39,905 nt of DNA from JAHIEZ01 sp964598275 (GCA_964598275.1 CAZRAZ010000003.1:1-39905), one strand, 5' to 3'; shown: positions 14,851-22,528, numbered from the stretch's first letter. Numbers and translations are program-made. The notes: a model not told the origin generated them from the letters alone.

Positions 14851-14864
14851 TTATTGAAATTATA

Positions 14865-15299
14865 CTAAACCTTCCTTAATTTCGCGATTCTCTCATGCCT
14901 TTCTTTCAACTCCTTTGGTATTCTCTTCCCACTTTTTTTGTAATAATCCCAAATTGCCTCGCTTAAGGCGTCAACCGACAGTAACGAACAATGAACCTTA
15001 ATTGGAGGCAATCCACCCAACTTGTCTATAATATCTTTATTGCTCATCTTTAATACTTCTTCAAGCGTCTTACCTTTAACCATCTCTGTAATCACGCTAC
15101 TTGTCGCAATCGCCGCCGCGCAACCATAAGTCTCAAACTTAATATCCTCAATTTTCTCGTCTTTTACTTTAATATAAAGCCTCATCACATCCCCGCAAAC
15201 CAAATTACCCACCTCTCCCACTCCGTCAGCCTTTTTTAATTTCCCCACATTTCTGGGATTTTTAAAATGATCTAAAACTTTTTGAGAATAGTTAAACAT
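14865..15299 (-). CDS. iscU: IscU/SufU-type Fe-S scaffold protein
   Basis: This 144-residue scaffold holds nascent Fe-S clusters. The three ligand cysteines are present at C35 (LVCGDVM, with the conserved Asp37), C60 (TYGCAAAIATSS) and C104 (KVHCSLLS). It begins YSQKVLDHFKNPRNVG, typical of the family. The basic tail (ERHERIAKLRKV) is extra. The ATG at 15299 overlaps the end of the cysteine desulfurase gene by 8 bp, so both are translated from one mRNA. No IscA, ferredoxin or HscAB follows, so this is a minimal system. Confidence 0.94.
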   Translation of the reverse strand: MFNYSQKVLDHFKNPRNVGKLKKADGVGEVGNLVCGDVMRLYIKVKDEKIEDIKFETYGCAAAIATSSVITEMVKGKTLEEVLKMSNKDIIDKLGGLPPIKVHCSLLSVDALSEAIWDYYKKSGKRIPKELKERHERIAKLRKV

Positions 15300-16461
15300 T
15301 GGAGTATGGCGATAAATGTCTTAAACTTCCTACCACTTCCGCCACCACCTTGACCGCATAATCAATCTCCTCTTTGCTTGTCCATCTTCCCCAAGAAAAT
15401 CTAATCGAACCATGAGCCTCTACCGCTGATTTCCCCATGGCCAACAATACATAACTGGGCCTCAAATCATCCGCGCTGCAAGCCGACCCCGTCGACACCA
15501 TCACCCCCGCATCATCCAACCTCATCATCAGCGCTTCCCCTTCCACTCCCGCAAAAGACAGATTAACCATGTTGGCCACACTTTTCTCTCCCGCTCCATT
15601 CACCTTCACCCCCGATAATTCTGTACACACTCCCTCCACAAAGCTTTTTTTTAATTTCCCCAATCTCTCCGTTTCTTTTTTCATCTCTGCCATCACTAAT
15701 TCTCCTGCCTTTGCCATACCCGCAATCCCTGCCGTATTTACCGTCGATGATCTTTTCCCCTTTTCCTGTCCACCCCCATGCAACAACGGTTTCAAATCAG
15801 AAAAAATCTCCTTTTTCACCCACAACACCCCCACTCCCTTTGGCCCATAAATTTTATGGGAAGACAAGGTTAACATATCAATACCTAACTTTTCTACATC
15901 AATTTCTACTTTTCCAAAAGCTTGGACTGCATCACAATGAAACAAAACTTTTTTCTGTCGACAAATTTTTCCAACCTCTACGATTGGTTCAATTGCCCCC
16001 ATTTCGTTATTAACCGCCATCACCGACACCAACAAAGTATCCGGTCTAATTATCCTTTCCAGTTCCTTCAAATCCACCACTCCGTCTCCGTCCACCGGCA
16101 ACAAACTTATTTCATATCCTCTCTTTTTCAAAAAGTTCGCGCTTTCCATCACGCACTTATGTTCTATTGCCGATACAATTATGTGTTTTTTATCAGGTCT
16201 ACTTTCCTCCCAAGCCTTTATCGCCAAATTATTACTTTCCGTGGCCGAAGAGGTAAAAATAATCTCTTCCGCTTCGCCTCCGATAAAACCGGCCAAAGTT
16301 TTTCTCGCTTCGTCTATCGCTTCATTGGCTTTTCTGCCCCATTGGTGCATCGACATACTATTACCAAAACCCGGCCCTTCATATTTTCTCATCACTTTTT
16401 GCACTCTGGGATCAAGCATCGTTGCCGCCGCATAATCCATGTAAGCTATTTTTTGTGTCAT
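15292..16461 (-). CDS. iscS: Cysteine desulfurase (IscS/NifS class)
   Basis: This 389-residue PLP enzyme takes sulfur from cysteine for Fe-S clusters and tRNA thiolation. Seen are FTSSATESNNLAIK, the PLP-facing His101 (AIEHKCV), HCDAVQAFGK, the Schiff-base Lys203 (SSHKIYGPKGVGVL) and the persulfide Cys328 in STGSACSADD. The long flexible loop around the Cys marks the IscS/NifS group rather than SufS. It begins AYMDYAAAT, and a GGGAG Shine-Dalgarno-like site lies 4 nt before ATG 16461. It heads the iscS-iscU operon. Confidence 0.95.
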   Translation of the reverse strand: MTQKIAYMDYAAATMLDPRVQKVMRKYEGPGFGNSMSMHQWGRKANEAIDEARKTLAGFIGGEAEEIIFTSSATESNNLAIKAWEESRPDKKHIIVSAIEHKCVMESANFLKKRGYEISLLPVDGDGVVDLKELERIIRPDTLLVSVMAVNNEMGAIEPIVEVGKICRQKKVLFHCDAVQAFGKVEIDVEKLGIDMLTLSSHKIYGPKGVGVLWVKKEIFSDLKPLLHGGGQEKGKRSSTVNTAGIAGMAKAGELVMAEMKKETERLGKLKKSFVEGVCTELSGVKVNGAGEKSVANMVNLSFAGVEGEALMMRLDDAGVMVSTGSACSADDLRPSYVLLAMGKSAVEAHGSIRFSWGRWTSKEEIDYAVKVVAEVVGSLRHLSPYSNV

Positions 16462-16517
16462 ACTCCCACCATTTTAGTATTAGTATAATCAAAAAACAAC
16501 TAGGCAAATCATAAAAT

Positions 16518-16597
16518 GTCACTCCTCCTGGGTAAGTCACTCCTCCGGGGTGGGCCCTGCCTGCCGGCAGGCAGGTTTGACTCCCCGGAGGTGTGAC
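16518..16597. repeat. Nested palindrome upstream of iscS
   Basis: An outer inverted repeat (GTCACTCCTCCGGGG 16536-16550 with 16583-16597, one mismatch) encloses a perfect 20-bp palindrome CCTGCCTGCCGGCAGGCAGG (16556-16575). GTCACTCCTCC also occurs as a partial extra copy at 16518-16528. A related CCTGCCTGCC hairpin lies at 25492-25529. Confidence 0.75.
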
Positions 16598-16629
16598 AAC
16601 AAATTCTTGATATAATTCTTTCACAAATT

Positions 16630-16640
16630 GCCCAGATAGC
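16630..16640 (+). repeat. Fragment identical to the 5' end of tRNA-Thr
   Basis: GCCCAGATAGC at 16630-16640 matches the first 11 bases of the tRNA-Thr gene at 16741, including two more upstream bases (TTGCCCAGATAGC in both). The following bases do not continue as a tRNA. A hairpin GTCCCGC-CACT-GCGGGAC (16667-16684), a member of the CCCCGC/GCGGGG repeat group, follows. Possibly a broken tRNA copy. Confidence 0.45.
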
Positions 16641-16740
16641 CCTGCCCGGCTAAGGTTGCAACATGAGTCCCGCCACTGCGGGACGAATGCTAAAACCAGA
16701 CGGGTCAGTTGGTATATTAAAAATTAACAGTTTGCCTTTT

Positions 16741-16816
16741 GCCCAGATAGCTCAGTTGGTAGAGCATCCCCTTGGTAAGGGGAAGGTCAAGGATTCAAGT
16801 TCCTTTCTGGGCTCCA
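16741..16816 (+). tRNA. tRNA-Thr (anticodon GGT)
   Basis: Acceptor GCCCAGA/TCTGGGC, D arm GCTC..GAGC, anticodon stem TCCCC/GGGGA with loop TTGGTAA, T arm AAGGA/TCCTT with TTCAAGT. The discriminator is T and CCA is encoded (16814-16816), unlike the other Thr tRNA. Confidence 0.95.
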
Positions 16817-16856
16817 AAAAATCACCGGAGGGCTTGCCCTCCGAAGCTTTAGCGAA

Positions 16857-16940
16857 GGAGGGTTGGCCGAGTGGTTCATGGCGTCCGCCCTGAAAGCGGA
16901 TGAGCGCAAGCTCTCGGGGGTTCGAATCCCTCACCCTCCG
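16857..16940 (+). tRNA. tRNA-Ser (anticodon TGA)
   Basis: A class II tRNA with a long variable arm (GAGCGCAAGCTC). Acceptor GGAGGGT/ACCCTCC, anticodon stem TCCGC/GCGGA with loop CCTGAAA, T arm with GTTCGAATC. The discriminator G fits serine. CCA is not complete (CAT follows). Confidence 0.95.
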
Positions 16941-16980
16941 CATAACAAAAAATCCCCTAAAATAGGGATTTTTTGTTATG
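16941..16980 (+). terminator. Terminator after tRNA-Ser
   Basis: CATAACAAAAAATCCC (16941-16956) is exactly complementary to 16965-16980 across an 8-base loop. The 3' arm carries six T. It directly follows the tRNA and should end its transcript; being symmetrical, it can work in both directions. Confidence 0.8.
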
Positions 16981-17046
16981 CCAAATGAGGGATGAGAAGC
17001 TGAGCCATGCGAAGTCCAGCGAGCCCGATTTATTAGGCGAGTCGGA

Positions 17047-17063
17047 AATCCCTCACCCTCCGC
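17047..17063 (+). repeat. Duplicate of the tRNA-Ser 3' end
   Basis: AATCCCTCACCCTCCGC at 17047-17063 repeats 16925-16941, the T-arm and acceptor end of tRNA-Ser; here it is followed by CA, completing CCA. A 17-bp repeat of a tRNA 3' end is the usual footprint of tyrosine-recombinase integration. No integrase is present in the window. Confidence 0.7.
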
Positions 17064-17111
17064 CAAGGCGTTAGTTGTTTCAGTTGATGATTTATTGAAA
17101 TAACTATTTTT

Positions 17112-18206
17112 ATGGAATACAAAAAATTATCACTAAAAAATATTTCTGCAAATCTTTTTGTTTACGGGACTACCCATGCCGTAGTTGATGCAACTTGCGC
17201 CGCAGTAATTTTTAGTATTCTAAAAAATAAAATTGTTGGGATACAGGAGTTCTTTAGTCTCGTCGTCGCGTATAATGTTTTAGCTTTTGGCCTTCAGGCA
17301 GGTTTCGGTCTAATAGTAGATTATTTCAAATCTCCGCGAGCAGCCGCTTTATTAGGGTGTGTATTTACAGGAATTTCTGCTCTTATCTTCTTATATTTTC
17401 CGATTATAGCGATTATTTTTGCTGGTGTTGGTAATGCTCTGTTTCATATCGGCGGTGGCAGTATCAGCTTGAATTTAACTCCAAAAAAAGCAACCGCCCC
17501 AGGAATTTATGTTGCCCCTGGCGCACTTGGTCTTTTGGCTGGCACATTGTTTGGTAAAAGCGGACAATTTATGGTTTGGCCTTTCATTTTACTGCTGGTT
17601 TTAATGTGCTTCTTAATACTGACTATAAAAAAACCAGAAATGGATTATGAAAGAGAAAATACTATAAAAAATAAATTCAATTATTTCGAAGCCATTTTGC
17701 TTTTAGTATTTTTATCAGTTGCGGTTAGATCGCTCGTCGGTTTTATCGTTGTTTTTCCGTGGAAATCGGATATCAATCTACTCGTAGCTTTAACAATTGC
17801 AGTTGTGCTGGGCAAAGGATTTGGTGGAATTCTGGCAGACAAAATTGGCTGGATTAAAGTTGCGGTCGGAGCCTTGTTTTTATCAATTCCTTTCATTGCA
17901 TTTGGCTCAAGCAATCCATATCTCGCCATAATGGGCATGTTTCTATTCAATATGACAATGCCTGTTACTTTAGTTGCCCTATCAAATATATTACCCGGTA
18001 GACCCGCTTTTGCTTTTGGCTTAACTTGTCTTGCTTTGGTTCTGGGAGCATTTCCAGTTTTTACTGGTTTGAAACCGATATTTAGTAATTCAGCAACAAT
18101 CTTTGCTGTTATCTTTATATCAGCTGCTGCTCTGTACAGTGGATTGCAATTACTGTTAAACAATAAAGTTTTCAGTTATACTAAAGAAGTAAATAAATTA
18201 ACTTAA
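17112..18206 (+). CDS. MFS-type transporter (fosmidomycin-resistance-like)
   Basis: The 364-residue protein has about 11-12 hydrophobic helices in two halves, with a hydrophilic loop (KKPEMDYERENTIKNKFNYF) in the middle. The GVGNALFHIGGGSISLN segment resembles the GxGSALFHPEG motif of Fsr-type MFS exporters. The basic loop GLIVDYFKSPRAAALLG is an MFS motif-A-like turn. The substrate is unknown. Codon use (many T/A-ending, G-containing codons) differs from the C-rich genes around it, suggesting transfer. It begins an operon with two small membrane-protein genes and sits just after the duplicated tRNA-Ser end. Confidence 0.75.
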   Translation: MEYKKLSLKNISANLFVYGTTHAVVDATCAAVIFSILKNKIVGIQEFFSLVVAYNVLAFGLQAGFGLIVDYFKSPRAAALLGCVFTGISALIFLYFPIIAIIFAGVGNALFHIGGGSISLNLTPKKATAPGIYVAPGALGLLAGTLFGKSGQFMVWPFILLLVLMCFLILTIKKPEMDYERENTIKNKFNYFEAILLLVFLSVAVRSLVGFIVVFPWKSDINLLVALTIAVVLGKGFGGILADKIGWIKVAVGALFLSIPFIAFGSSNPYLAIMGMFLFNMTMPVTLVALSNILPGRPAFAFGLTCLALVLGAFPVFTGLKPIFSNSATIFAVIFISAAALYSGLQLLLNNKVFSYTKEVNKLT

Positions 18207-18213
18207 AAAGATT

Positions 18214-18489
18214 ATGACAAAAATTACAAAATTATTTTCTTTCATGGCGTGTTTGGTTTTTGCAGTAACCATCTTTGCATCAATTGCCTATGCGGATGTA
18301 CCAGCACCACCAGATTGTCTTCCTGGACAAGACCCGAAGACATCTTTTTGCGCGCCTGTTAACAACCGAAACAACCGAAATGAACAAAATGAAATTATTA
18401 CATATGGCATTGTCGGTGGAACCGTGTTAGTTGTTACTGCTATTTCGACTCTTGTCTTAATTAAAATCAGACGAAGAAATGTCAAGTAA
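18214..18489 (+). CDS. Small exported or membrane protein with two hydrophobic ends
   Basis: The 91-residue protein has an N-terminal signal-like segment (LFSFMACLVFAVTIFASIAYA, likely cleaved near AYA-DVPAPP), a short Pro/Asn-rich middle with two Cys (DCLPGQ, FCAPVNN), and a C-terminal membrane helix (YGIVGGTVLVVTAISTLVLI) followed by a basic RRRN stop. Topology predicts a short loop outside the cell. The function is unknown. It starts 8 bp after the transporter gene and overlaps the next gene by 11 bp, so all three are one operon. Confidence 0.75.
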   Translation: MTKITKLFSFMACLVFAVTIFASIAYADVPAPPDCLPGQDPKTSFCAPVNNRNNRNEQNEIITYGIVGGTVLVVTAISTLVLIKIRRRNVK

Positions 18490-18814
18490 TTTTTTAATAG
18501 CTTTGTTGCTGACAATAGCAATAGAGGTTTTTATTGCTATTTTGTTTGGTTTTAGAAATAAAAACTTAATTCTTGCCGTCGTTTTTATAAATTTAATCAC
18601 TAACCCAATACTGAATTATTTCTTGTTGATAAATAATTATTTTTCATTTGTCTTCATAAATACAATAATTTTATTGATTTTTGAAATAATAATTATTCTA
18701 GTTGAATGGTTGCTACTGATTTTTGTCCTACAGCAAAGCCCAAAAAAATTACTTGCTTTGTCCGCTGTGACAAACTTTTGTTCGTATATTACTGGTATTC
18801 TTATTTTTAGATAA
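18479..18814 (+). CDS. Small polytopic membrane protein
   Basis: The 111-residue protein has four likely helices (FLIALLLTIAIEVFIAILF; LILAVVFINLITNPILNYF; a FINTIILLIFEIIIILVEW stretch; and a C-terminal one around FCSYITGILIF). No family recognised. A conserved-looking NLITNPILNY and VEW pattern is typical of small proteins that accompany the preceding gene in many CPR and archaeal genomes, in my recollection only. Codon use matches the transporter gene, not the surrounding chromosome. Confidence 0.7.
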   Translation: MSSNFLIALLLTIAIEVFIAILFGFRNKNLILAVVFINLITNPILNYFLLINNYFSFVFINTIILLIFEIIIILVEWLLLIFVLQQSPKKLLALSAVTNFCSYITGILIFR

Positions 18815-18828
18815 ATTAAAGGCGGCGC

Positions 18829-18846
18829 GCCCCGCAGTGGCGGGGC
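18829..18846. repeat. GCCCCGC-AGTG-GCGGGGC palindromic repeat
   Basis: Perfect 7-bp arms with a 4-base loop, right after the small membrane-protein operon. The same element with loop AGCG is at 29250-29267, and a shorter one with loop CACT is at 16667-16684. Confidence 0.7.
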
Positions 18847-18880
18847 ATGAAATTCGGCGGCGACGGAACCCCCCAACCTC

Positions 18881-19204
18881 CTAATCCCCTTCAACCTCTT
18901 CAACTAAATTAAGGTTCCTTTGTTTTTCCGTAATCACACCGTTACCAATACGAATCACCTCAACACCATCATCCACCCTCAACACCATATCCGTCAGCAC
19001 ACCCTTCTCACCTTCCCCACCATCCACTCCAGCTACTTGATAAACAGGTCGTCCGGGGGGATGCAAATTTTCTCTTCGGGAAATTTCCATTGCCCCTAAT
19101 TTCTTCTCCAAAAAAGCTCGCGCTCTTTCACACCTCCCGCACAGCATCCCACCATGACGAGTACAATCTCCTTTTGCTACTTCACATGATATTTCTTTAT
19201 CCAT
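18881..19204 (-). CDS. Cys-rich small protein, copy A of a duplicated pair
   Basis: This 107-residue protein begins MDKEISCEVAKGDCTRHGGM and continues with CGRCERAR, a likely four-Cys metal site (C7, C14 and the CGRC pair). The second half is a beta-rich segment (VLTDMVLRVDDGVEVIRIGN). No known family comes to mind. It is a paralogue of the protein at 21997-22347 (shared MxKEIxC...C...CxxC...HP..Y layout). A -10 TATGAT ends 5 nt before the ATG in both copies. It is divergent from the gene at 19322. Confidence 0.7.
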   Translation of the reverse strand: MDKEISCEVAKGDCTRHGGMLCGRCERARAFLEKKLGAMEISRRENLHPPGRPVYQVAGVDGGEGEKGVLTDMVLRVDDGVEVIRIGNGVITEKQRNLNLVEEVEGD

Positions 19205-19321
19205 AATTAATCATAATGTATACCCATAACCTCTACAGATCAATCCCCATATTATTTTCTAATCGGACATTTTTCCGCCACCCATTCTCGTCTATTACCC
19301 AACTCACATTTATGTACTATA
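19205..19321. repeat. Intergenic region duplicated at 22348-22453
   Basis: About 110 bp, from the ATG of the leftward gene to CCCAACTCACAT (19299-19310), recurs at 22345-22452 with roughly one difference per ten bases. It holds the divergent promoters of copy A, including TATAAT at 19318-19323. Confidence 0.8.
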
Positions 19322-19987
19322 ATGAATCAATTACCATTACCAATTAACAACCCGCATATGTCAGAACCAAAAACCGAACACCCACCGGCATCTCTTGTTG
19401 ATCAAGCTGTCAACAGTATTAATCTATCTCCCTTCAACAGATGGTTGCCAACTCACATAGATCGACTCACCCAAGACGTTAAAGAAGCCGCCGGAATTTT
19501 TTTTGGCGGGATAAGCAACGTCAGAGACAACAATCTTATCCCCTTGCCTTACCCTGACCAACAAGAAGCTGTTAATTTACTCCTGCAACAGCGTCTGATT
19601 AACGGCGGAATACAATCCGCCCTGGTACAAAATTTTACTCCGGATAAGCTTCTGCAACCTACCTCCACATATTCACCCCACGAAGTAGAAGCGCTTGTTG
19701 TCGGTTATGCCTTTGCTTGTGTAGCTCGCGGTTATAGTAACTATGCCTTATCGGCTATGGCCGAAGCTTCAAAAACATTAAACGCATCCTTGGTCGAAAA
19801 ATATCTTTCTGTTTTCGCTAAATCAAGAGAGCGTTATGCCAACCCTCCATTTTCCTATCGCTACGAAGGCATACGCCCTAGTGAAGCGCTAGATTCCACC
19901 CTAAAGAATTGGGGTTTCGTCTATGATGAAACACAAAAATCTTACATCCGCCAACCAGAACCGACAGAAGTAAAACCATCAGCCTAA
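19322..19987 (+). CDS. Uncharacterised soluble protein (up to 221 aa)
   Basis: No family recognised. The protein is helical and soluble, without signal peptide: a Pro-rich N-terminus, then LVDQAVNSINLSPFNRWLPT, a middle with YPDQQEAVNLLLQQRLINGG, and a HEVEALVVGYAFACVARGYS segment that resembles a helical-repeat core. The first ATG (19322) lies on top of the TATAAT at 19318-19323, so the in-frame ATG 19358 (MSEPKTEHPP) is an alternative start. The partner gene on the other strand (18881-19204) shares its promoter region. A deleted relic of a second copy is at 22442-22494. Confidence 0.7.
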   Translation: MNQLPLPINNPHMSEPKTEHPPASLVDQAVNSINLSPFNRWLPTHIDRLTQDVKEAAGIFFGGISNVRDNNLIPLPYPDQQEAVNLLLQQRLINGGIQSALVQNFTPDKLLQPTSTYSPHEVEALVVGYAFACVARGYSNYALSAMAEASKTLNASLVEKYLSVFAKSRERYANPPFSYRYEGIRPSEALDSTLKNWGFVYDETQKSYIRQPEPTEVKPSA

Positions 19988-20047
19988 AAAATCAGTTCTT
20001 CCCCGACGTCCAACCAAATTTCAAAATGTTACAATCCTCTTAATTTC

Positions 20048-20211
20048 ATGCCCAAAGACAAAATAAAACATCTTGATCTCATCCGTTCCTTGCCGTCATG
20101 GGGGTAATTATTATTCATGTCTCCACCTCTCCCGCCTATCAATTCAACCAAATCAACCCCCTCCCGCTTCACGATCCCCTCTTTACAAACAATTACAAAA
20201 ATCACCAATAG
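20048..20211 (+). pseudogene. Acyltransferase family 3 N-terminal remnant
   Basis: From ATG 20048 the frame reads MPKDKIKHLDLIRSL and then shifts; in the next frame it continues AVMGVIIIHVSTSPAY and ends at TAG 20209. Together this is the start of an OafA/YrhL-type membrane O-acyltransferase (LDLIRSLAVxxVIxxHxS, with the catalytic His). Only about 55 of 350-400 codons remain, and there is a one-base loss near 20091-20097. An extended -10, TGTTACAAT (20027-20035), still precedes it. Confidence 0.75.
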
Positions 20212-20249
20212 ACTAGAATAACAATTGACAACCTGATAAAAAACTAAAT

Positions 20250-21377
20250 ATGGAATTTAACTTAAACAATAAAAAACTTATAAAATCGTGCAAACCTATT
20301 TTGCATGAATTACATGTCAATTACAAAAAGAAATACATTGATTTGTTCTTTTATGAAAAAGCCATTGGATTCAATAAGTTAGATTTGAGTCCACTTGTAG
20401 AAACTGGCATATTAAAAAAAATCGGAAATAAATTTCGTGCCACTGTTCAGGTTTTTCCACTTTCAGGCAAATTTATAGTCACTGATTTTAATTATTCTGC
20501 TCATAGAAAGATTGGTAAAACTTATACAACACAAGAAAATGGTGTTTGGGGCATACTGCCGGAAGAAACGCCGGTTATTGCAAAAAAGGCAATTGTAAAT
20601 ACTGGCGATATTGTATTGGATTTAGCTACCGGCTCTGGAATGATTGGTATTTTTTGTGCTGACAAGGCTAAGAAAGTGATTGTTTCTGATATAAACCCAA
20701 AAGCTGTTAATTATGCAAAGTTCAATGCCATTTTAAATGGTGTGGAAAATAAAATGGAATTTAAAGTTGGTAATTTATTTAGTCCTGTGAAAGGAATGAA
20801 ATTTGATTTGATTATTTGGAATGGACCAACAGTTGCAGTTCCAGAAACGCCAGAAAAATATCCCGTTTATTCTTATGGCGGTATGGATGGCGCAGAGTTT
20901 ACTAGAAAATTTATTGATACCGCGCTTTCGTATCTAAAGCCAAAAGGAAAACTACAGTGGTATGATTGTGCGGTTGGAACAAAAGAAATGCCAGTGACAA
21001 TGGAATACCTCGTAAAAAAATGGGGAGGTAAAAAAATAAAAGTGAATTTTAATTCCTTAACAAGTGATCCTGTATCATTACAAAAATCTTTTGAAATTTA
21101 TGCTAAATATAATTTAGAACAACCTAAATTTAAAACTCCATTGTCTTGTAAACCAGTATCGAGGAAAGAGGAACTAAAATGGCACGATTGGTTACGGGAA
21201 AGAGGCTATACACATTTTTATTACGCATTTGTTGAAGTAAGACCCAGCAGTAAATTTGAGTTTAAGATGAATTTTCCTAAAAAAGATATTCGTACAGATA
21301 GGTATTTGACGAGGTATTGGCTTTGGATGAGTTACCCAGCAATTTTAGAAAAGTTAAAAAAGTGCGAAGAACTTTAG
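20250..21377 (+). CDS. Class I SAM-dependent methyltransferase (MTS-like)
   Basis: The 375-residue protein has an N-terminal domain of about 105 residues followed by a Rossmann methyltransferase: motif I VLDLATGSGMIGIF, motif II-like VIVSDINPKAVNYAKFNAIL, and FDLIIWNGPTVAVPE, an N-x-P variant of the NPPY motif used by enzymes that methylate amide or ring nitrogen. This resembles RsmC/PrmC-type 'MTS' enzymes. The C-terminal 100 residues are an extra domain (WHDWLRERGYTHFYYAFVEV). The substrate is unknown. Codon use is AT-ending and lacks the strand bias of the neighbours, suggesting horizontal transfer. Confidence 0.8.
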   Translation: MEFNLNNKKLIKSCKPILHELHVNYKKKYIDLFFYEKAIGFNKLDLSPLVETGILKKIGNKFRATVQVFPLSGKFIVTDFNYSAHRKIGKTYTTQENGVWGILPEETPVIAKKAIVNTGDIVLDLATGSGMIGIFCADKAKKVIVSDINPKAVNYAKFNAILNGVENKMEFKVGNLFSPVKGMKFDLIIWNGPTVAVPETPEKYPVYSYGGMDGAEFTRKFIDTALSYLKPKGKLQWYDCAVGTKEMPVTMEYLVKKWGGKKIKVNFNSLTSDPVSLQKSFEIYAKYNLEQPKFKTPLSCKPVSRKEELKWHDWLRERGYTHFYYAFVEVRPSSKFEFKMNFPKKDIRTDRYLTRYWLWMSYPAILEKLKKCEEL

Positions 21378-21477
21378 AAAGAATTTGCCGCCAAAAAAAA
21401 CTTGAAATCGTCCTTTTTGCCCGCCGAGCCAATCGTTCGCAATTTCAGTTCGGATATTTTCAAACAGACACCGCTCA

Positions 21478-21930
21478 TTATTTGCCAAATTCAATATACC
21501 TTCGCCTTTGTCTATAGCATTCAAGAGCAGTACGAATATATGGGATAGTGTTGATTGGTGGGTTGTCGAGAGGGAACCAGTTCAAGTCATCACATTTTTC
21601 TGGTTCAGTATTTTTAGGTTCTCCAGTCCAAACAACAGCAGTATAAAATAAGTCGACTCGCTCGCTGTTACTAGTTGGTTCCCGGATTCTAAACATAGTC
21701 AAAACATGGGTGAGGTTTTCGGGTTCTATGTCTATCCCAATCTCTTCTAAAGTCTCCCGAGAAAGTGCTTTTGTAGGATATTCCCCAGCTTCTTTGTGTC
21801 CTGCGGGTAGACCATAATTACCATCTTCGTAATCAGTATTAAAACGTCTTAAAAGCAATACCTGTCCATCTTTTTCGAGTATCAGATAAACGGCCGGGGT
21901 AATTTTAAATCTTTCTTCGGCCATAATCAA
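21478..21930 (-). CDS. Nudix hydrolase
   Basis: The 150-residue protein contains a complete Nudix box: GHKEAGE, then REtlEEIGI (G-x5-E-x7-R-E-x2-E-E-x-G). It opens with TPAVYLILEKDGQVLLLRR and has the family's DLFYTAVVWTGEP strand. Such enzymes hydrolyse nucleoside diphosphate derivatives; the nucleotide-sanitising (MutT-like) group is the likely one. A stop-to-stop gap of 100 bp separates it from the methyltransferase gene, and the two converge. Codon use resembles the methyltransferase rather than the rest of the window. Confidence 0.9.
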   Translation of the reverse strand: MIMAEERFKITPAVYLILEKDGQVLLLRRFNTDYEDGNYGLPAGHKEAGEYPTKALSRETLEEIGIDIEPENLTHVLTMFRIREPTSNSERVDLFYTAVVWTGEPKNTEPEKCDDLNWFPLDNPPINTIPYIRTALECYRQRRRYIEFGK

Positions 21931-21996
21931 AATTCTAAGATAGTATATATTTTAATTTGAAATATTGCCCCTCACCCTAACCGCCAAACCAACCCC

Positions 21997-22347
21997 CTAA
22001 TTCCCTTCACCCCCTCCTCTTAAATTAAGGACCCCTTTTCCATTTGGCCCCAGCTCCGAAAGATCAACCTCATTACTCGCATAAATTCCTTTATAAATAC
22101 TAGCCACCATAGTACCTCTATCTATTCGTAATGTCATCACCCCAGAAGCCTCACTCATAATACTATAACTTGCTCTAGGATGCGAAAGATCCTTTTCTGT
22201 CGCCACTTTCTGAACTTCAAGTAATATTGGTCTTGCCACTGGTTCACACTTATCGCATTGCCTTTCTCTTCCTATCCCTAAAAAACCACCCCTCGCTAAA
22301 TTAGCACAACCCTCACCCGTTATCTGACACAATATTTCTTTTACCAT
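21997..22347 (-). CDS. Cys-rich small protein, copy B of a duplicated pair
   Basis: The 116-residue protein is a diverged paralogue of the one at 18881-19204: MVKEILCQITGEGCANLARG, then RERQCDKCEPVARP, with Cys in the same arrangement, and a matching HPRASYSIM...VMTLRIDRGTMVASI region. The -10 TATGAT again ends 5 nt before ATG 22347. Similarity also continues past the stop codon, so the whole block was duplicated. The role is unknown; a zinc site is the best guess from the Cys spacing. Confidence 0.7.
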   Translation of the reverse strand: MVKEILCQITGEGCANLARGGFLGIGRERQCDKCEPVARPILLEVQKVATEKDLSHPRASYSIMSEASGVMTLRIDRGTMVASIYKGIYASNEVDLSELGPNGKGVLNLRGGGEGN

Positions 22348-22441
22348 AATTAATCATAATATATACCTCTAACCCCTATTTATCAATCCCCATATTATTT
22401 TCTAATCGGATATCTTTCCGCCACCCATTCTCGTCTATTAC

Positions 22442-22494
22442 CCAACTCACATAGATCGACTCAACCAGAACCGACAGCAGTAAAACCGTCAGCC
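22442..22494 (+). pseudogene. Deletion scar of a second copy of the 19322 gene
   Basis: CCAACTCACATAGATCGACTCA (22442-22463 with two further bases upstream) matches the region 19448-19469 inside the intact gene, joined directly to ACCAGAACCGACAG, which matches the gene's last 25 codons (from 19962). Everything else is gone. The 11-bp repeat CCAACTCACAT, present both upstream of and inside the intact gene, explains the first deletion. Confidence 0.75.
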
Positions 22495-22528
22495 TCCGCA
22501 AAGAATTTGTGTTAAAATAATCCACAGG

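Noticed and set aside
16518..16597. CRISPR array suspected from repeated GTCACTCCTCC
   Set aside because: Only two copies, no regular spacers, and the structure is a nested palindrome. No cas gene is in the window.
16412..16624. Leftward 70-codon frame upstream of iscS
   Set aside because: Most of it is translation of the palindromic repeat at 16518-16597; iscS starts at 16461.
16752..17066. Leftward 104-codon frame across the two tRNA genes and the terminator
   Set aside because: It runs antisense through tRNA-Thr and tRNA-Ser and their duplicated end; such frames are false genes often predicted across tRNAs.
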